DNA of 64,000 nucleotides from Oscheius onirici (lineage: Eukaryota; Nematoda; Chromadorea; Rhabditida; Rhabditidae): positions 5,704,001-5,768,000 of the forward strand of contig OW051473.1 in assembly GCA_932521025.1 (NCBI GenBank), given 5' to 3'. The position numbers were made by a program, and so were the translations under genes. The notes below the pieces were generated by a model. It did no database searches, was not told the origin of the DNA, and saw nothing but the letters and a program-made list of their open reading frames with translations. Positions 11,651-24,216 of this stretch are shown here, in pieces. Every line of letters begins with the position of its first letter. Position 1 is the stretch's first letter.

Positions 11651-14600
11651 ATGGGGCGCTGGCTGGCGCTTCTATCAACAGCGTCTTTAATATTAGGCGC
11701 TGGTAAGTACTATGTTTTACATTGCTATTAATTTTATTCAGCTGTTATTGATCCTTGTAAAAGACAGCCCTTCCGGGGACGTTGTCCTTCTGTAGAAGGC
11801 CAGGCACCCAAGCGATCTCAGTTTGTTCTCAGATACTACGCCAGGAATGGAGAGTGTGTCAGCTATCCATACGGTAAGTTATTCGAAACAAAATCTCAAC
11901 AGGCATTCTTTTCTGGTAAAAAGTGATTGCGCTGATCCACTTAGCGCATCGTTTAATCTCTTTACATTTGGTGAAGCGGCGGATGACACGACCACCGACC
12001 CAGATACAATGTGGGCCCGACGCGTGCTGAAACTGTTTGAAGATCATGCACACTTCTTGTTTTGCCGAATAATAAACAGATGGCATACACTTCCCGTAAT
12101 TTTGCAGGTCATTGCGCCAGTGATGAGAGTGAACCGCAGCTCTACAGGTACAAGGAAGAATGTGAAGACTCTTGCATAAATAATACTCCTGGTAATCTGA
12201 TTTGACAATCTTAATACGTTTGATTAACAGAGAACCTTGGTCAACCCAAAACGGAAGAGAGCCAAACCTATGGTACGGTATCTCCGTTGAAGGAGCCTGC
12301 TACGGTAGATCGGGCTGAACAGAAGGTAAGTGCACATAAACTAACCATAATTCTGTTACTTGCATGAGGTTTGCACCACTATCATTTAGGTTGTCACCCC
12401 CGAACGCGTGGAACCTACAACAAAATCGACCACTGTAACTGCACCATCAACCACGGTCACTACGACAGAAAGCACAACTAGCACTACCACAGAGGAAGTC
12501 ACTACCACTGAAGCCACAACCACCGAGGCTACAACTACCGAAAAAGTCACAACCACAACGACTAAAGCCTCTACCACAACTGAGGCTACTACCGAATTCC
12601 CAACTACCATCAAGCATGTCACGACACAAACCGTAACCGAAGCCACTGATTCTGAGACCGAAGAGGAAGAAAACAATGTTGAAGAGGAAGTTCAGGAAAC
12701 GACTGCTTCTTCTCCGTCCACTACTCAAGCTTCAACTACTTCATCTGCCAAAACTGGTAACTACATTTGTAATAGTCTTTTAAACAGCTGCTTCAGAATG
12801 TGAGCGTCGCCGTGAAGCCTCGCCGTCTTCCAAGATTCGTGGTGGATTCGTCCCTGTCTGCGATTCAAATGGAAACTTCCAGAAAGCTCAGGTGAGTCAG
12901 ACGTTCAAATCCTGATCCAGCAAAGCAGAAAACTTAATCCCTGAACTGGGACAGCGAAAGTGTTTACGGCCCGTTTGTCTCATACAATCAAACAGGGTGA
13001 TATGCGCGAGGATAAACGGGGACAACTTTACAACCAAGTACTTCAAGATCGTTCCAGCGAAAGTAAAAGACTCTTTTTTTTCAGTGCGAACCCGATGGCC
13101 GCCAATGTTTCTGTGTCAATGCCAACGGAATTGAGATCACCAACAGCAGGACGAGAAACGGGGTCAAGCCTGACTGCGCCAGTAGGATCATATGAAAAAC
13201 TTCAATAATGCATGTTTTATAGGAATCGAGACGGCTGTTGCTCCAAGAACGCATTCTTGCTCTGGACGATCCGACCGCGGACCTTGTTCATCTGCCTACA
13301 CTCGTTTCTACTTCGATGAGAGCACCCAAAAGTGCAACACTTTTTCTTATTCCGGATGCGGAGGCAATGGAAATAACTACGAAACCGAAGCCGAATGCAA
13401 CCGTCGTTGTGTGCCTGCCAAGCCTTCTACTACTTCTCGTATCATGTTTTGCGTATTAAGCTAAAGAATTTTTCCAGCTGCTACCGTTGCCAGTCAGTCC
13501 AACAACATTTGCAGTCTTCCCAAAGAACGTGGACCTTGTGACAAATACGAGCTTCGTTTCTACTACAACAGTGACACCAAGGAGTGCAAATACTTTTTCT
13601 GGGGTGGATGTGAAGGAAACGGAAACAACTTCGAGACTGCCGAATCTTGCCAGTCTGCTTGCGGAGTCGCTAAGGGTACAACAATCACTGCAACCGTCCC
13701 ACATTCACGTCTTTTAGTCTTTCAGCACAATGCGGCACGCACCTTCTCACAGAACAGTGGCCCCATTAAAACAATTCCAGGAGTCCGCATCGGAAATGGA
13801 TCTCATGACGAGCTGGACATTATCACTACCCAGGCTATTGCTACAACGACAGCTGCTCCTACGTATTCCTTTGTGTTTTATGATTTTCAATTCTTTGTTT
13901 TAGTCCTTCCACCACTCGTTTCGTTCCTCAGCCAGTGACCACTCGTGTTCCTCCTCAGCCCCAGCCTCAGCCTCAGACCACTCAGCGCTTCGTTCAGCCA
14001 ACTACTGCTGCTCCTCAGCCTCCTCCTACCGCTGCTCCTGTTCCTCCTCCTCGTCCTCAAATCGTGCTGCCAGGTGATCCCGATGATACTGATAGCGGTG
14101 ATTTTTATGCTACTTAACACTTTCATTCACACAATTTCCGTCGATAACGGTTCTTCTTTGCACGCATGCCAAGAGCACAACCACTTTTGAGTTCATCCTT
14201 TTCAGTTACATAAGTTATCATAATTAAGAGTAACTTGCTGGTTGGGTTCGAACTTATGTTCCGCAGATTCAATCTCTTTTTTTTACTCAACATTTCAGCC
14301 AACCGCTGTGCTCATCCACGTGACTCTGGAAGCTGCCGCGGAACATTTGTCCGCTGGTTCTGGGACAGCAGAAAGAATGCTTGCGACGTCTTCACTTACT
14401 CTGGATGTGAAGGAAACGGAAACAATTTTGCTAGCAAGGAAGAGTGTATGGCCGTTTGCCACAAAGAGCTTGTGACTCCTCCTCCTGTCGCCCCTGACTT
14501 CTCTAACGTCTGCAAACACGACATTGACGCCGGAGAATGCCAAGGTGTCTTCCAGGTTAGCTACAGTTTGTTTCATGATAACATTTGTTTGTCAGCGATT

Positions 14601-17600
14601 CGCTTTCGATACTGAGGAAGATGAATGCCGTCCTTTCACTTATGGAGGATGTGGTGGAAACGGAAACAACTTCGCCACTATTGCCGAGTGTCGCACCAAG
14701 TGCGAGAAGCGTAAGAATTGCCGTGTTCTTACATAGAATTTGTACTTTAGCTCAAGACCAAGCCGTCAATGTCTGTGAGTTTGAAATTGAGGCTGGAGAA
14801 TGCACCGGTGTCTTCCCACGATTTGCATACGACCGCGAAACTAATGACTGTCGTCCTTTTACCTACGGAGGATGTGGAGGAAATGGAAACAACTTTGCCA
14901 ACATCAACGAATGTCGCAACGTTTGCATCAGAAAATCTTGCCAGCCAGTCGGGCAATGTGATCTGGGACGCTGCCAGATTGTCAACGACAACCGTGGATG
15001 TCCCTTCTGCTCTTGCTCACCTGTCAAGCTTCCTGTCCCCAATCGTAAGTTTAGCAAAAAGTTGAAAACGATAACATTATGTTCAGTTCAATGCCCTCCT
15101 TTGGACATTAACCGTTGTCAAGAACCCTGCATTGTCATCACCAACCGCCGTGGCTGCCAGGAATGCACTTGCCCCAAACTCCAGTCCACTGTTCTCCCTC
15201 CTGTTGAGCTCCCTGAAGGTCGTGCCCCTGGTTTCCACACCCAACAAACTGCCCGTCCTCCTGCCTCTCCTGAGCGAGTTGGTCCTCCTTCTTCTCCTTC
15301 CCGCCCTAGTGAGCCTGTTCGTCCTCCCAGTACGTGCATATTTTTAATCGTTATACCAGCATTTTCAGCGACCATTCCTGGAATTCAAGAGAACAAACCT
15401 GCTCTGCCCAGCGGAATCTCAGATGAGCTTACAGAAAAGTGTCTTCAGCCTATGGTATATATATCATCTATTATGCTTAATATTTTTCAGGAGTCTGGAC
15501 CATGTAAAAACTTTGTTGACCGTTGGTTCTTCAACAAGGTAGATGGAACTTGCCATCCCTTCAAATACGGAGGATGTGCCGGAAACAGAAATCACTTTTT
15601 CACCCAGAGGGAATGCGAAATCCACTGTGCCCGCTTCCTCAGTGAGTATACGCTTTATAAGATCAATGTGAGACTAATCAACTCAAAATATTTTGAGAGA
15701 ATAAGCTCATCGTTACAGAACTTACAGAAATATTTATGCAATGTCCAGTACTCACTCATTCAGTTTTAAAGCTTACTACCGCATGCCTTAACACTTGCAC
15801 GGCAGCTCTTCACAGAGCAACACATGGGATGAATGCGTTTTCGCAAGTGGTTGTTCAGGTGGTTTAAAACCCGTGTGTTGCATGTGACAGACTTTGCATG
15901 TGCCCGCTTCATCGGTTCGTTTTAGATCCGTTGGCACCTAATGAGCTCACGACCAGCATTTCGCATGAGCATGATGCACAAGACAGCTCACAAGATCTTA
16001 TTGGAACGAGAGAAAGACTAGGAAAACAGAGAGCGTTAGCCTTCGACTTGCCATCCGTCTTGAGAGGACATCAAAGCTTACAAGTTGAGCCTAATATCGA
16101 TCCCAATCATCCTGAAACTTACGAAATACTGACCCCGATCAGAATTGACCAAAGTAACAGGCGTGGACATTCTAAACCGGCCTATACTACTGCTGACCCG
16201 CGTCAGTATGTTCAAGAGTACACTACTGGAGGAGTCTTGGCCAATGAGGTTCACAGAATCAACACTGTTTTGCCAGTCGTTGGATACACCCAAACTCAGT
16301 ATTCAACAAGAGAGCCAACTGATTCAGCACGTAAAGTGTCTCTGCCTCCGAGGAGCGACAGTATTGAGCAAGAAGAAGTGGAATCTGAACCGAAGGAAGT
16401 CAAGACTACTCCTCAGACAACAATTCATTCCAAAAAGATTCCTTTGAGGCAGGAGGCTGCTCCAACCCAAACGAGACAATCGGGATCTTTTACTCCTCAA
16501 AGTACTTACACAATGCATGCTGTAACAAACTATGACCCTCAGGGTAATGCTAACCTGGAAGGACTGTCGCCTCCAGTTGATCCAACTTACTTTACCTACA
16601 ATTCTCAACATCTTGGCCAGAGGAAACAGTTTGCTGTTAACAATGTCCCGTTCGATAAGAATGCTCCTAGTCAAGCTGGATTTATTCCTTTGAACAATCG
16701 ACCACAGGTTGTCCAGTCTGACGCTGAGAGACGATTTGAGACTGCACTCGCACGTCCTCAACCTGATGATGAGGTGAATGTGGCATCAGGAAATGTCCTC
16801 CGGTTCTCACCTCAACCGATCCGACAGTTCACTCAAACGCCACAAGTACCACATCATGTCCCGCAATTCGCGCGACCACCACAGCAACAACAGTTTGTAC
16901 AACAACGTTCTTTTGTCCCTCAGCAGACTGTCTTTGTCCCAGCTCGGCCTGCTGAAGTGCACACTCCTATTCCCACTTTTGTGCAGCCTCAGTTCACTCC
17001 ACAACAGCAGGCACCTCGCTTCATAGCCCAACCACAACAGCCTGTGCAGACAAACACCTTCAGAGCACAAGATCCAAGAGTTTTCTCACCTCCTGTTCCT
17101 CAAACAAGAGTCACCGCACCACCTGCAGTCATACAGTCCCCATCACAGAACTCACAAACTCTTACCAGAGTGAGCAGTGATCACTTTGGAGCTCCTGCTG
17201 GAGGCAGCGTACCAGTTCCGAGAACTCCAGTCTCTAGTCGCTTTGATGCTCAAGAACCTGTCCGACCTGCTTCCTCTGTTCGCCATAGTGTTGCAAGCAG
17301 TCTGCCCAACACAAGTGTTCCTTTCCGTCCCGAACAACGAGAGTTTGAGCAACGCCAGTCACCAAGAGTGGTCTCTGATTTTGAGGATGTGTCTGAGGAA
17401 GACTTTTCAACCGAATCCGTCAGAATTGTGACCCAGACTACTCAACGTCGTCCACAGCAAGTAACCGAGACACCAAGAGTTACGTTGAACAGAAATACTG
17501 GAGAACCCATCCGCCAGTTGTTCCATCCAGTTCAGAATGCTGTCAAGACGTTAAAATCTCAGGATAAGTTTCCTCTGGGAGCACTTCCTATTCACAACAT

Positions 17601-20600
17601 TTTGACAAGTACACCTATGGTTCCGAAGAGAATTCTTTTTAAAGAAGGTGGAGCCGTCGATGAAAAAGAGGCAGTTGTTCATGGAATTCGGAACGGTCCT
17701 TATGGTCAGAGCCACTGGGTGTACTATGATGGAGACTACTATGGACCGCTGATTCCTGGAATTAAGATTAACAAGACTCAGTTTGATAGAGTCGATGCTA
17801 CAATTGCTGTCAAAGAGGATCCTGGCACTCGTCAAGCTTACGAGTCTTTCAAAGCACAAGCGGCTGATTTCCACAAGTCACTGGCTTCTTTCATCAAACA
17901 GAAAGAAGAAGAGCAAGCCAAACGGGAAAAAGAAGCTTTGACAACTAGTACACCGGGCGGAAGACATCCTCAAGGAGTTGTAGTCATTCCTCTTGGAGCG
18001 GCTGTAGACGAGTCACTGTTGCTTCCTGTCGTCAGGACGGAAAACACTCGTTTCAAGGAGACCAACAAAAATTACAAAATAACCACTGACAAAGGTACTG
18101 CCGTAATCGACTTACCTAAATTCTTACAAGCACCACCAAGGACTAATCAACATAGTTCTGCTACTACTCTCAATACACTTGACACCTTAACTAATGCACC
18201 CTATGATAACTTTCAACGACACGTTCAAGCCAATAGCTCCCTTCTTTTAGAAGAGACTAGTGATGAGGAAAGTTTGGAAGAGGAGGAGGCTCCTCGCAGA
18301 AGAATCGTCGCTGCAGGAGTTAGTCAGCATCATGTCGTTGAGCCTCTGCCAGTTGTGAACTACAAGTCACCTGAGCCTCCTCTTCGTGGAACTTATGGTA
18401 AGACGTTCCTCGAGCCGGCCACCACACAAGGAGTGAAGATCGTCACGAGCACTGCACGCCCCTCCACCACTACTACCACACGCACTACCACAACTACTAA
18501 GGCCACCACAACTACAACTCAAGTTGAAGAGAAAGTTCCTGAAGACGAAGAGATGGAAGAGAAAGAGCCTGAAGTGACTACTACAGCTGCCACAACCACC
18601 ACTACGGAAGGTCAGGTCGAACAAGCAAAGGAGAAAACTGTTGTGGCTGAGACTGAAAAGATTGTCAATGAACAGTCTAAAGAGGGAGAAGAAAAGAAGG
18701 AGACAGATTCCGGTCAGGGCAATGATGATGAAGAAGAAGAACCTGAAGAAGTCACTGAGCCCACTACTGTTGCACCGGTTCCCACCAGCAGGGCCACCAG
18801 ACTTTCCGTTGAAATGACCACTCCTGAAGAGACTGAAGAAGACGGAGAAGAGGAAGAGACTGAAGAAGTTAAACCTGAACCAACCAAGGCTTCTGAGAAA
18901 CCGTCTAGTCCCGAATCTCCTTTGACAACAGAGCCTACCACTTCTATGCCTGAAATTGAGACAACCTTGATCAACGAGGTTAACAGCATGGAGGGAGAGG
19001 ATGGAGTCGATGAAAACGAGATCACTCCTCCATCCATGCAGAGTTCTTCCAAGTTTGCCGTCCACAGACAAACCGAGGAAGTTCGCCGCTTCGAGGAGTT
19101 CTTCACTGACGCTAAGACCATTGAACCCGTCTCAGTTGACCAGACCCCTCAGCCTTTGCTGAAAAAAGTTGAAATCACTCGTCCCACCACAGTCGATCCC
19201 ACTTCCACAGCACCCACGACCGTGGCACCTTCCACTGAGGCTGCTACACAGGCTGAAACCACTGCCACCCAGACGACCACTGCCGAACCAAGCACCACTG
19301 TTGAAAAAGTAGCACCGAATAGTGAAATCACAGAAAGCACAACTGCTGCTTCTCGTACCGCTTCCACCGAGGCTCCTACTACGAGAACCACCCAGGCTCC
19401 TACCACGTCTACCACCACTCAGGCACGTCCCACAACCACTGAAGCCGGTATGATTTAGTTTTTCCTTAGTTTTGCACTCAAATGTAATTGAACAATAAAT
19501 TTTTAGACGTTGAGGAGCCAGTTCCTGACTTCGATGAAAATACTATCAAGAAGGAGATGGCTGGAGTACCAAACGTTGCTGTCGATCCTACAGCTGGAGT
19601 TGGCCGTCAACCCATATCTGGTGTCAGTCTTCCTGAAATTGATTTCGACTCCAAGGATTTTGGTAAGGGTGCGTGAAGAATACACCAATAACAGTTTTAG
19701 ATGAACCCACAACCATCTTCCCAGTTACCGAGATTGCTCTTACGGTAAGACCTACCACAACGCAGGCACCCACCACTCGAGTCACTTTGCCCGTTGTTCA
19801 GAAAACACCTGCACAGGCACAGGTAAACTTGCACTTTCTTGGTTTGCCTTTGAATTTTTCTTTTAAAAATTTGGTTTACATTTAACGTTACAGACGACCA
19901 AGAAGTTTGACAGCCACGATCCCCGAATCATTTGTACCATGTCTGCTGATCCTGGAATCTGTGACATCTATGTTGGAAGATGGTTCTTCAACTCGGAAAC
20001 TGGACAGTGTGAACAGTTCTCATTCGGTGGTTGCGGAGGAAACCTTAACAACTTCGTTAATAGAACCCTCTGCGAGTTGAGCTGCATGACTGCTCATCCT
20101 GCTCTCACTTCTCAAGTTCCTGAACGTTGTTCATACGACAAGGACGCCGGATACGGAAAGGGATACAATGTCAAGTGGTACTTCAACATGCGAAATCTTC
20201 GTTGTGAACAGTTCGTCTTTGAAGGAAAGGGTGGAAACAGCAACCAGTTTGAAACTCTCAGTGACTGTGAACGTTTCTGTTCTCGTGAGTCCTGTTGTCA
20301 GCATTTCTAAGTGGTAATTTTCAGCTCAACCAGCCCGTCCTCAGGCCCAGACCACTCGTCCTACTCTACCTACCGTAGCCACTGTCTCTACTACGCTACC
20401 CGTGGTTACCCGTCCTCCTCAGCCAATGGCTCCTGTTCCTGTACCAACTGCAGCACCTGTTGCTCCTAGACCCCTGGCCACTCTTTCAATTGAAACCACT
20501 ACTGAGGATGAATACACCGATGTAATTTACTTATCAATCTTTGAAAAAAATGATCTTACAGGATGATGGAGATGACACCAATATTATTCCGGACATGGTG

Positions 20601-22913
20601 ATTCCACCCGTGAGCGCCGTGAACCCTGGACTGCGGCCACTTCCTTCTCTTGGAAATGAAATTGCTCGTGCCCCTGGAACTGAGCCTCAGTCGCCTGCTG
20701 CTCAAGGTACCAAGACTGTGACTCACAATAACGCCGTTGATGCCAACAAGCTCAACACAGTCAATCAAGCCTCGGCACAATCCAAAACTGCCCCAACTCC
20801 AGCCAAGGTTACCTCTGCTCCCACTGCAGCTACTACACAAAAGGTTGAGCAGACGACCTACAAAACGGAGAGAATCAACACGGACACTGCCTTCCACGTT
20901 GATCCTACCAATTTGCTTGGAAACCTTCCTATTGTTGCACCCAGCCCACCAGAGTCTGTCAACTATCAAACTGGTCAGAGCAACAAGGCTCACGGACTTC
21001 CGACTCATGATGAAGGACGTCTTCCTCCTCCTGATACCAGCGATGCTAAAAATCTAGACGAGAAAGTTACTCGTCCTTCTTGCCCCAACGGAAACAAGGA
21101 ACTTGTTTATTCTGATGGTCGCCCTGTTCAGTGCCTGCCTGGAAAGCAGCAGTGTCCTGACAAATCAGTTTGCTACTTTAACGGAATGGACTACTTCTGT
21201 TGTCCTACAGTCGAAGATCCTTATGACCATCATGTTTTCGGTGGATATGGTGGAGAAGAGGCCCGCAATGGTTACAAAGTCTTTGGCCCTCTCAGAATCC
21301 GCCGTCTTATGGACGAGGTACCTCTCCGTGCCAAGCGCCAGACGAGCATGGACAGAGCTTTCAACACCAACCCTGTCTTATTCAACCTCGATTCTGTAGT
21401 TGCTCCTCTTCGATTCGATGCTGACAAGCCAAAACACGTCTTCAGTGCTGCTAGGATGCGCAAGCCGACTCCTCCCCGTCATGGAAATCCCATGTGCATT
21501 CTACCTTTGATCAAGGGTGATTGCGACGCGGCTCACCTTCGTTATTACTACGATCGCAACTCCGACTCTTGCCGTTTGTTCTACTACTCCGGATGCCAAG
21601 GAAACGCCAACAACTTCGGATCTCTGGAGGATTGTCAGAGACTTTGTGTTCTTGGAGGACAAAGTAAGTTGTTCGTCGCCACCAAAATAACAAACAATTT
21701 TAGCTGCTCCCGCTGTTCAAGCTGATGCTGTCACTCCTGCCAACATTGTTTCTCCAGGACAATGCCCTAACGGAGCTCCTCTCGGAGGCAGTGCCCCTGT
21801 TCTATGCGGTAACTCAACTGAATCTATTGGATGCCCCACCGGATTCTACTGCCGTGCTGGCCCTCCTGATATCTGTTGCCCGGGTGTTGATCCCAACCAA
21901 AAGAGCCCTGTTCAGCATGGTGTCAAGGTTGTTCAGGAGACCACTCCCAAGCCGGGAGTTCCTCGCAGCTATTACAAACAGCAGTTGATCTCCACTCCTC
22001 AGGTAATATTAATACCAGAAAAGATATAATATTATTTCAGTACATGTGTCCTGACGCTTCTGATCCTCTGATGGCTGAGAATGGCATGCCGGCTGTCTGT
22101 GGAGCCGGTTTCGACGGTGTCAAGATGTGTCCCAAGGGATACTACTGTGCCATTGATGGAGCTAAAGGATGTAAGTCGAGTCTACTATCAATTCATAAAC
22201 TAGTTTCAGCTCGTCTCTGTTGTCCTCTGTTTGGATCTACTGCTCACAGAATCCCTACCGAGTCCATTCTTGCTTCTCAGCTTCCCAGAAGACCCCATAA
22301 TCCTGAAGAGATAATCGACCGTGGTTCTCTTCCTTCTGACCAGCAGCTATATGACAAGGAAGTTCGCAGAACTCTCCCTGAAGCTACTGAATCCATTGCC
22401 AAAACCACAGAGGCTCCGGAATATGATGACGATGAAGAGGGCGATGACGAAGATCCTCAGCACTTGAAAATGAAGCCTGGCACTCGTCATGAACAACTCC
22501 AGAACGAAGGTTAGCTATAGGAATTTTTGTAAATAAATCGATTTTAGCTGCTTCTCAGAGCCCCAAGGCCACTGAAATCTCTTCTGAGACAGTCAACATT
22601 GACGTTTCCAAGGAACAGCCTGCTGTCGAAGAGACTGCTCAGCCCACTGAGGCTTCTGCCAAACAGTCTAATGACAAGTCCATTTGTCAATTGAAACCCA
22701 CAGAAGGAAGAGCTTGTCGCGAAGACGAAAAGGCTCCCAGAACAAACCTCCACTACTTCTATTCAGCTAAGGACCGCCGTTGTAAGCTCTACTTCTACAG
22801 AGGTTGCGGTGGAAATGCCAACCGATTCGAGAAGAAGGCCGAATGCGAGGCCCTTTGCCTTTTCGTACGTTTTGTGAACGAGGGTTGAAAAATGCAATTT
22901 TTAGAACGCGTAG
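11651..22913 (+). CDS. mlt-11: MLT-11-like secreted giant protein: thyroglobulin type-1, about 11 Kunitz units, antistasin-like and lustrin/EB-like modules
   Basis: The start ATG at 11651 gives a signal peptide ([18 protein letters not shown]). Domain order by my reading: a degenerate six-Cys Kunitz (11750-12180); a Thr/Glu-rich linker; a thyroglobulin type-1 module with CFCV (12790-13190); two Kunitz (13250-13680); a Pro/Gln linker; three Kunitz (14300-14940); two Cys-rich antistasin-like repeats (14940-15180); Kunitz 7 (15490-15640). A huge exon (15927-19449) follows, Gln/Pro-rich, then acidic and Thr-rich. The last part holds Kunitz 8 and 9 (19910-20285), a lustrin/EB-like module (21085-21215), Kunitz 10 (21490-21660), two more Cys modules (21750-22215) and Kunitz 11 (22680-22860). 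A tiny last exon gives stop TAG 22911-22913. The order and size match C. elegans MLT-11, a moulting-cycle cuticle protein. P1 residues differ between Kunitz units, and only units 4, 7 and 11 have Arg or Lys. The number of Kunitz units and the orthology call rest on memory of the family. Confidence 0.85.
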
Positions 22914-23108
22914 GTCTTTCCTTCAATGAGGAGCCAATCATCAGACACGAGTATTCTTTCCATTCTCAGTTAAATTCATTCCATTTCTTTCACTCTCGTC
23001 CCTCGCTTTCCTGTTGTACCTTGTTGTCCTCAAGTGCTGCTTAATAATCTAGATGATCTTCCTATCGTTCTGTGATTTCAGAAACAAGACTTTCTGTGCA
23101 ATTGTTAT

Positions 23109-23114
23109 AATAAA
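23109..23114 (+). terminator. Poly(A) signal of the mlt-11-like gene
   Basis: AATAAA about 195 nt after the stop codon, in an AT-rich 3' region. It is the first exact hexamer downstream of the stop. Confidence 0.55.
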
Positions 23115-23284
23115 TATTCTATTAATAGTTTTTTGAGGATATTTTTGATTTTTCCCGCTTCTCAAAGCCAGTTTCAGTTCAAAAGCAAACAAATGTTTCA
23201 ATTAGGACAGACTGTAAATAATAGAGACTTGAATCGTGCGAAACAACTAGTATTCCCGACGATCCCACTTCTCAGATATTTCTC

Positions 23285-24121
23285 ATGGCTTTTGTCCAAA
23301 CGGTGGTTCTTCTGCTATTTTCACTTTTCACAGTGACCAATGCGGTAATTTCCTCTTCCTAGTTTCTTACTTCTTTCAGTGCATAGCCTTGGGTTGTCTG
23401 GGAGTGGGATGTCTACCTCCACCACCGTGTCTCTTTCCACCGTGTATGCGACCTCCGGTTTGTCCTTATCGTCACGACAGGAGGGCAGATCTTTTTAGAT
23501 TATGGGATGTCCATGTGGCCCTGGATTACAATGTGTGGCTGGTGGATGCGTGATGGCGAAAGCAAGGGGTGCGAAAACTTATCATGAGAAAGATATTATT
23601 GACATTAGTCAACATGTCGAGGTTTAAATATTCCTTTGTTGCTCAAAAGTTTATTCAGGATCCCAATTCACACTTTCTAACTTGTTGTAATCTGCTGGAT
23701 GTACCTGAAGATTGCTATCACATGTGCTCCTACGAAGGCTACAAAAAGGATTCCGTAAGTGGTGTTTTAATACACTTATTTCTACGATTTTCAGCTATTG
23801 GCAAGTTTCTCACCGCTCTCGAAGTGTCCCCTCTCAGCTCTGCCGCAAATACACTTCTGCGCTGCCCGTGGAACAGATCACACTAGATGCTGCAAAGAGG
23901 CCAAAATTCCGAATACTTGCGAAGTTTTCTGTGATCAAGTAAGTCTTACGACAGATTTGAAAAGTGTTCAGCGTCCTGGCAATGTGACCAACTTGAACTT
24001 CACGCATCTACAATGTTTCGAAAAGTTTGATCACATTAAAGGATGCTTCTTGGAGCACTCTCTCACTGAATACTATGAAGCAAAACATCGTTATCGAGAA
24101 GCTGGAAAGAGATTCTATTAA
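23285..24121 (+). CDS. Secreted DB-module (nematode-specific Cys-rich) protein
   Basis: ATG at 23285 opens a signal peptide (MAFVQTVVLLLFSLFTVTNA). It ends exactly at an intron, and the next exon begins CIALGCLGVGCLPPPPCLF. A second Cys/Gly/Pro-rich piece follows (MGCPCGPGLQCVAGGCV). After a linker comes a DB module: FLTCCNLLDVPEDCYHMCSY, then PLSKCPLSALPQIHFCAA, then TDHTRCCKEAKIPNTCEVFC, then CFEKFDHIKGCF. The CCxxxxVPxxCxxMCxY and CCxxxxVPxxCxxFC patterns define this domain (Pfam DB). Introns are short with TTTCAG acceptors, and the stop is TAA at 24119. DB proteins are secreted and mostly of unknown function, often co-expressed with cuticle genes. The N-terminal Cys/Pro cluster is the less usual part. 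The gene is convergent with eEF1-gamma, with 95 bp between the two stops. Confidence 0.85.
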
Positions 24122-24146
24122 ATAGGGTTGTTGGTAATATAAGAGA

Positions 24147-24152
24147 AATAAA
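24147..24152 (+). terminator. Poly(A) signal of DB-module gene
   Basis: AATAAA 26 nt after the stop codon, in the 95-bp space before the convergent eEF1-gamma stop. Confidence 0.6.
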
Positions 24153-24216
24153 TGATTTGTAATCATCTTTACTTAATAACCATAACAAAACAAAACCGTC
24201 ACCAAGAACCGGGCAT

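Noticed and set aside
12386-12728. Val/Ser-rich and Gly/Arg-rich minus-strand frames
   Set aside because: Reverse reading of the ACC/ACT-rich Thr linker; no start or splice context.
18367-19071. 234-codon minus-strand frame rich in Phe, Leu and Ser
   Set aside because: Antisense shadow of the Thr/Glu-rich exon of the MLT-11-like gene.
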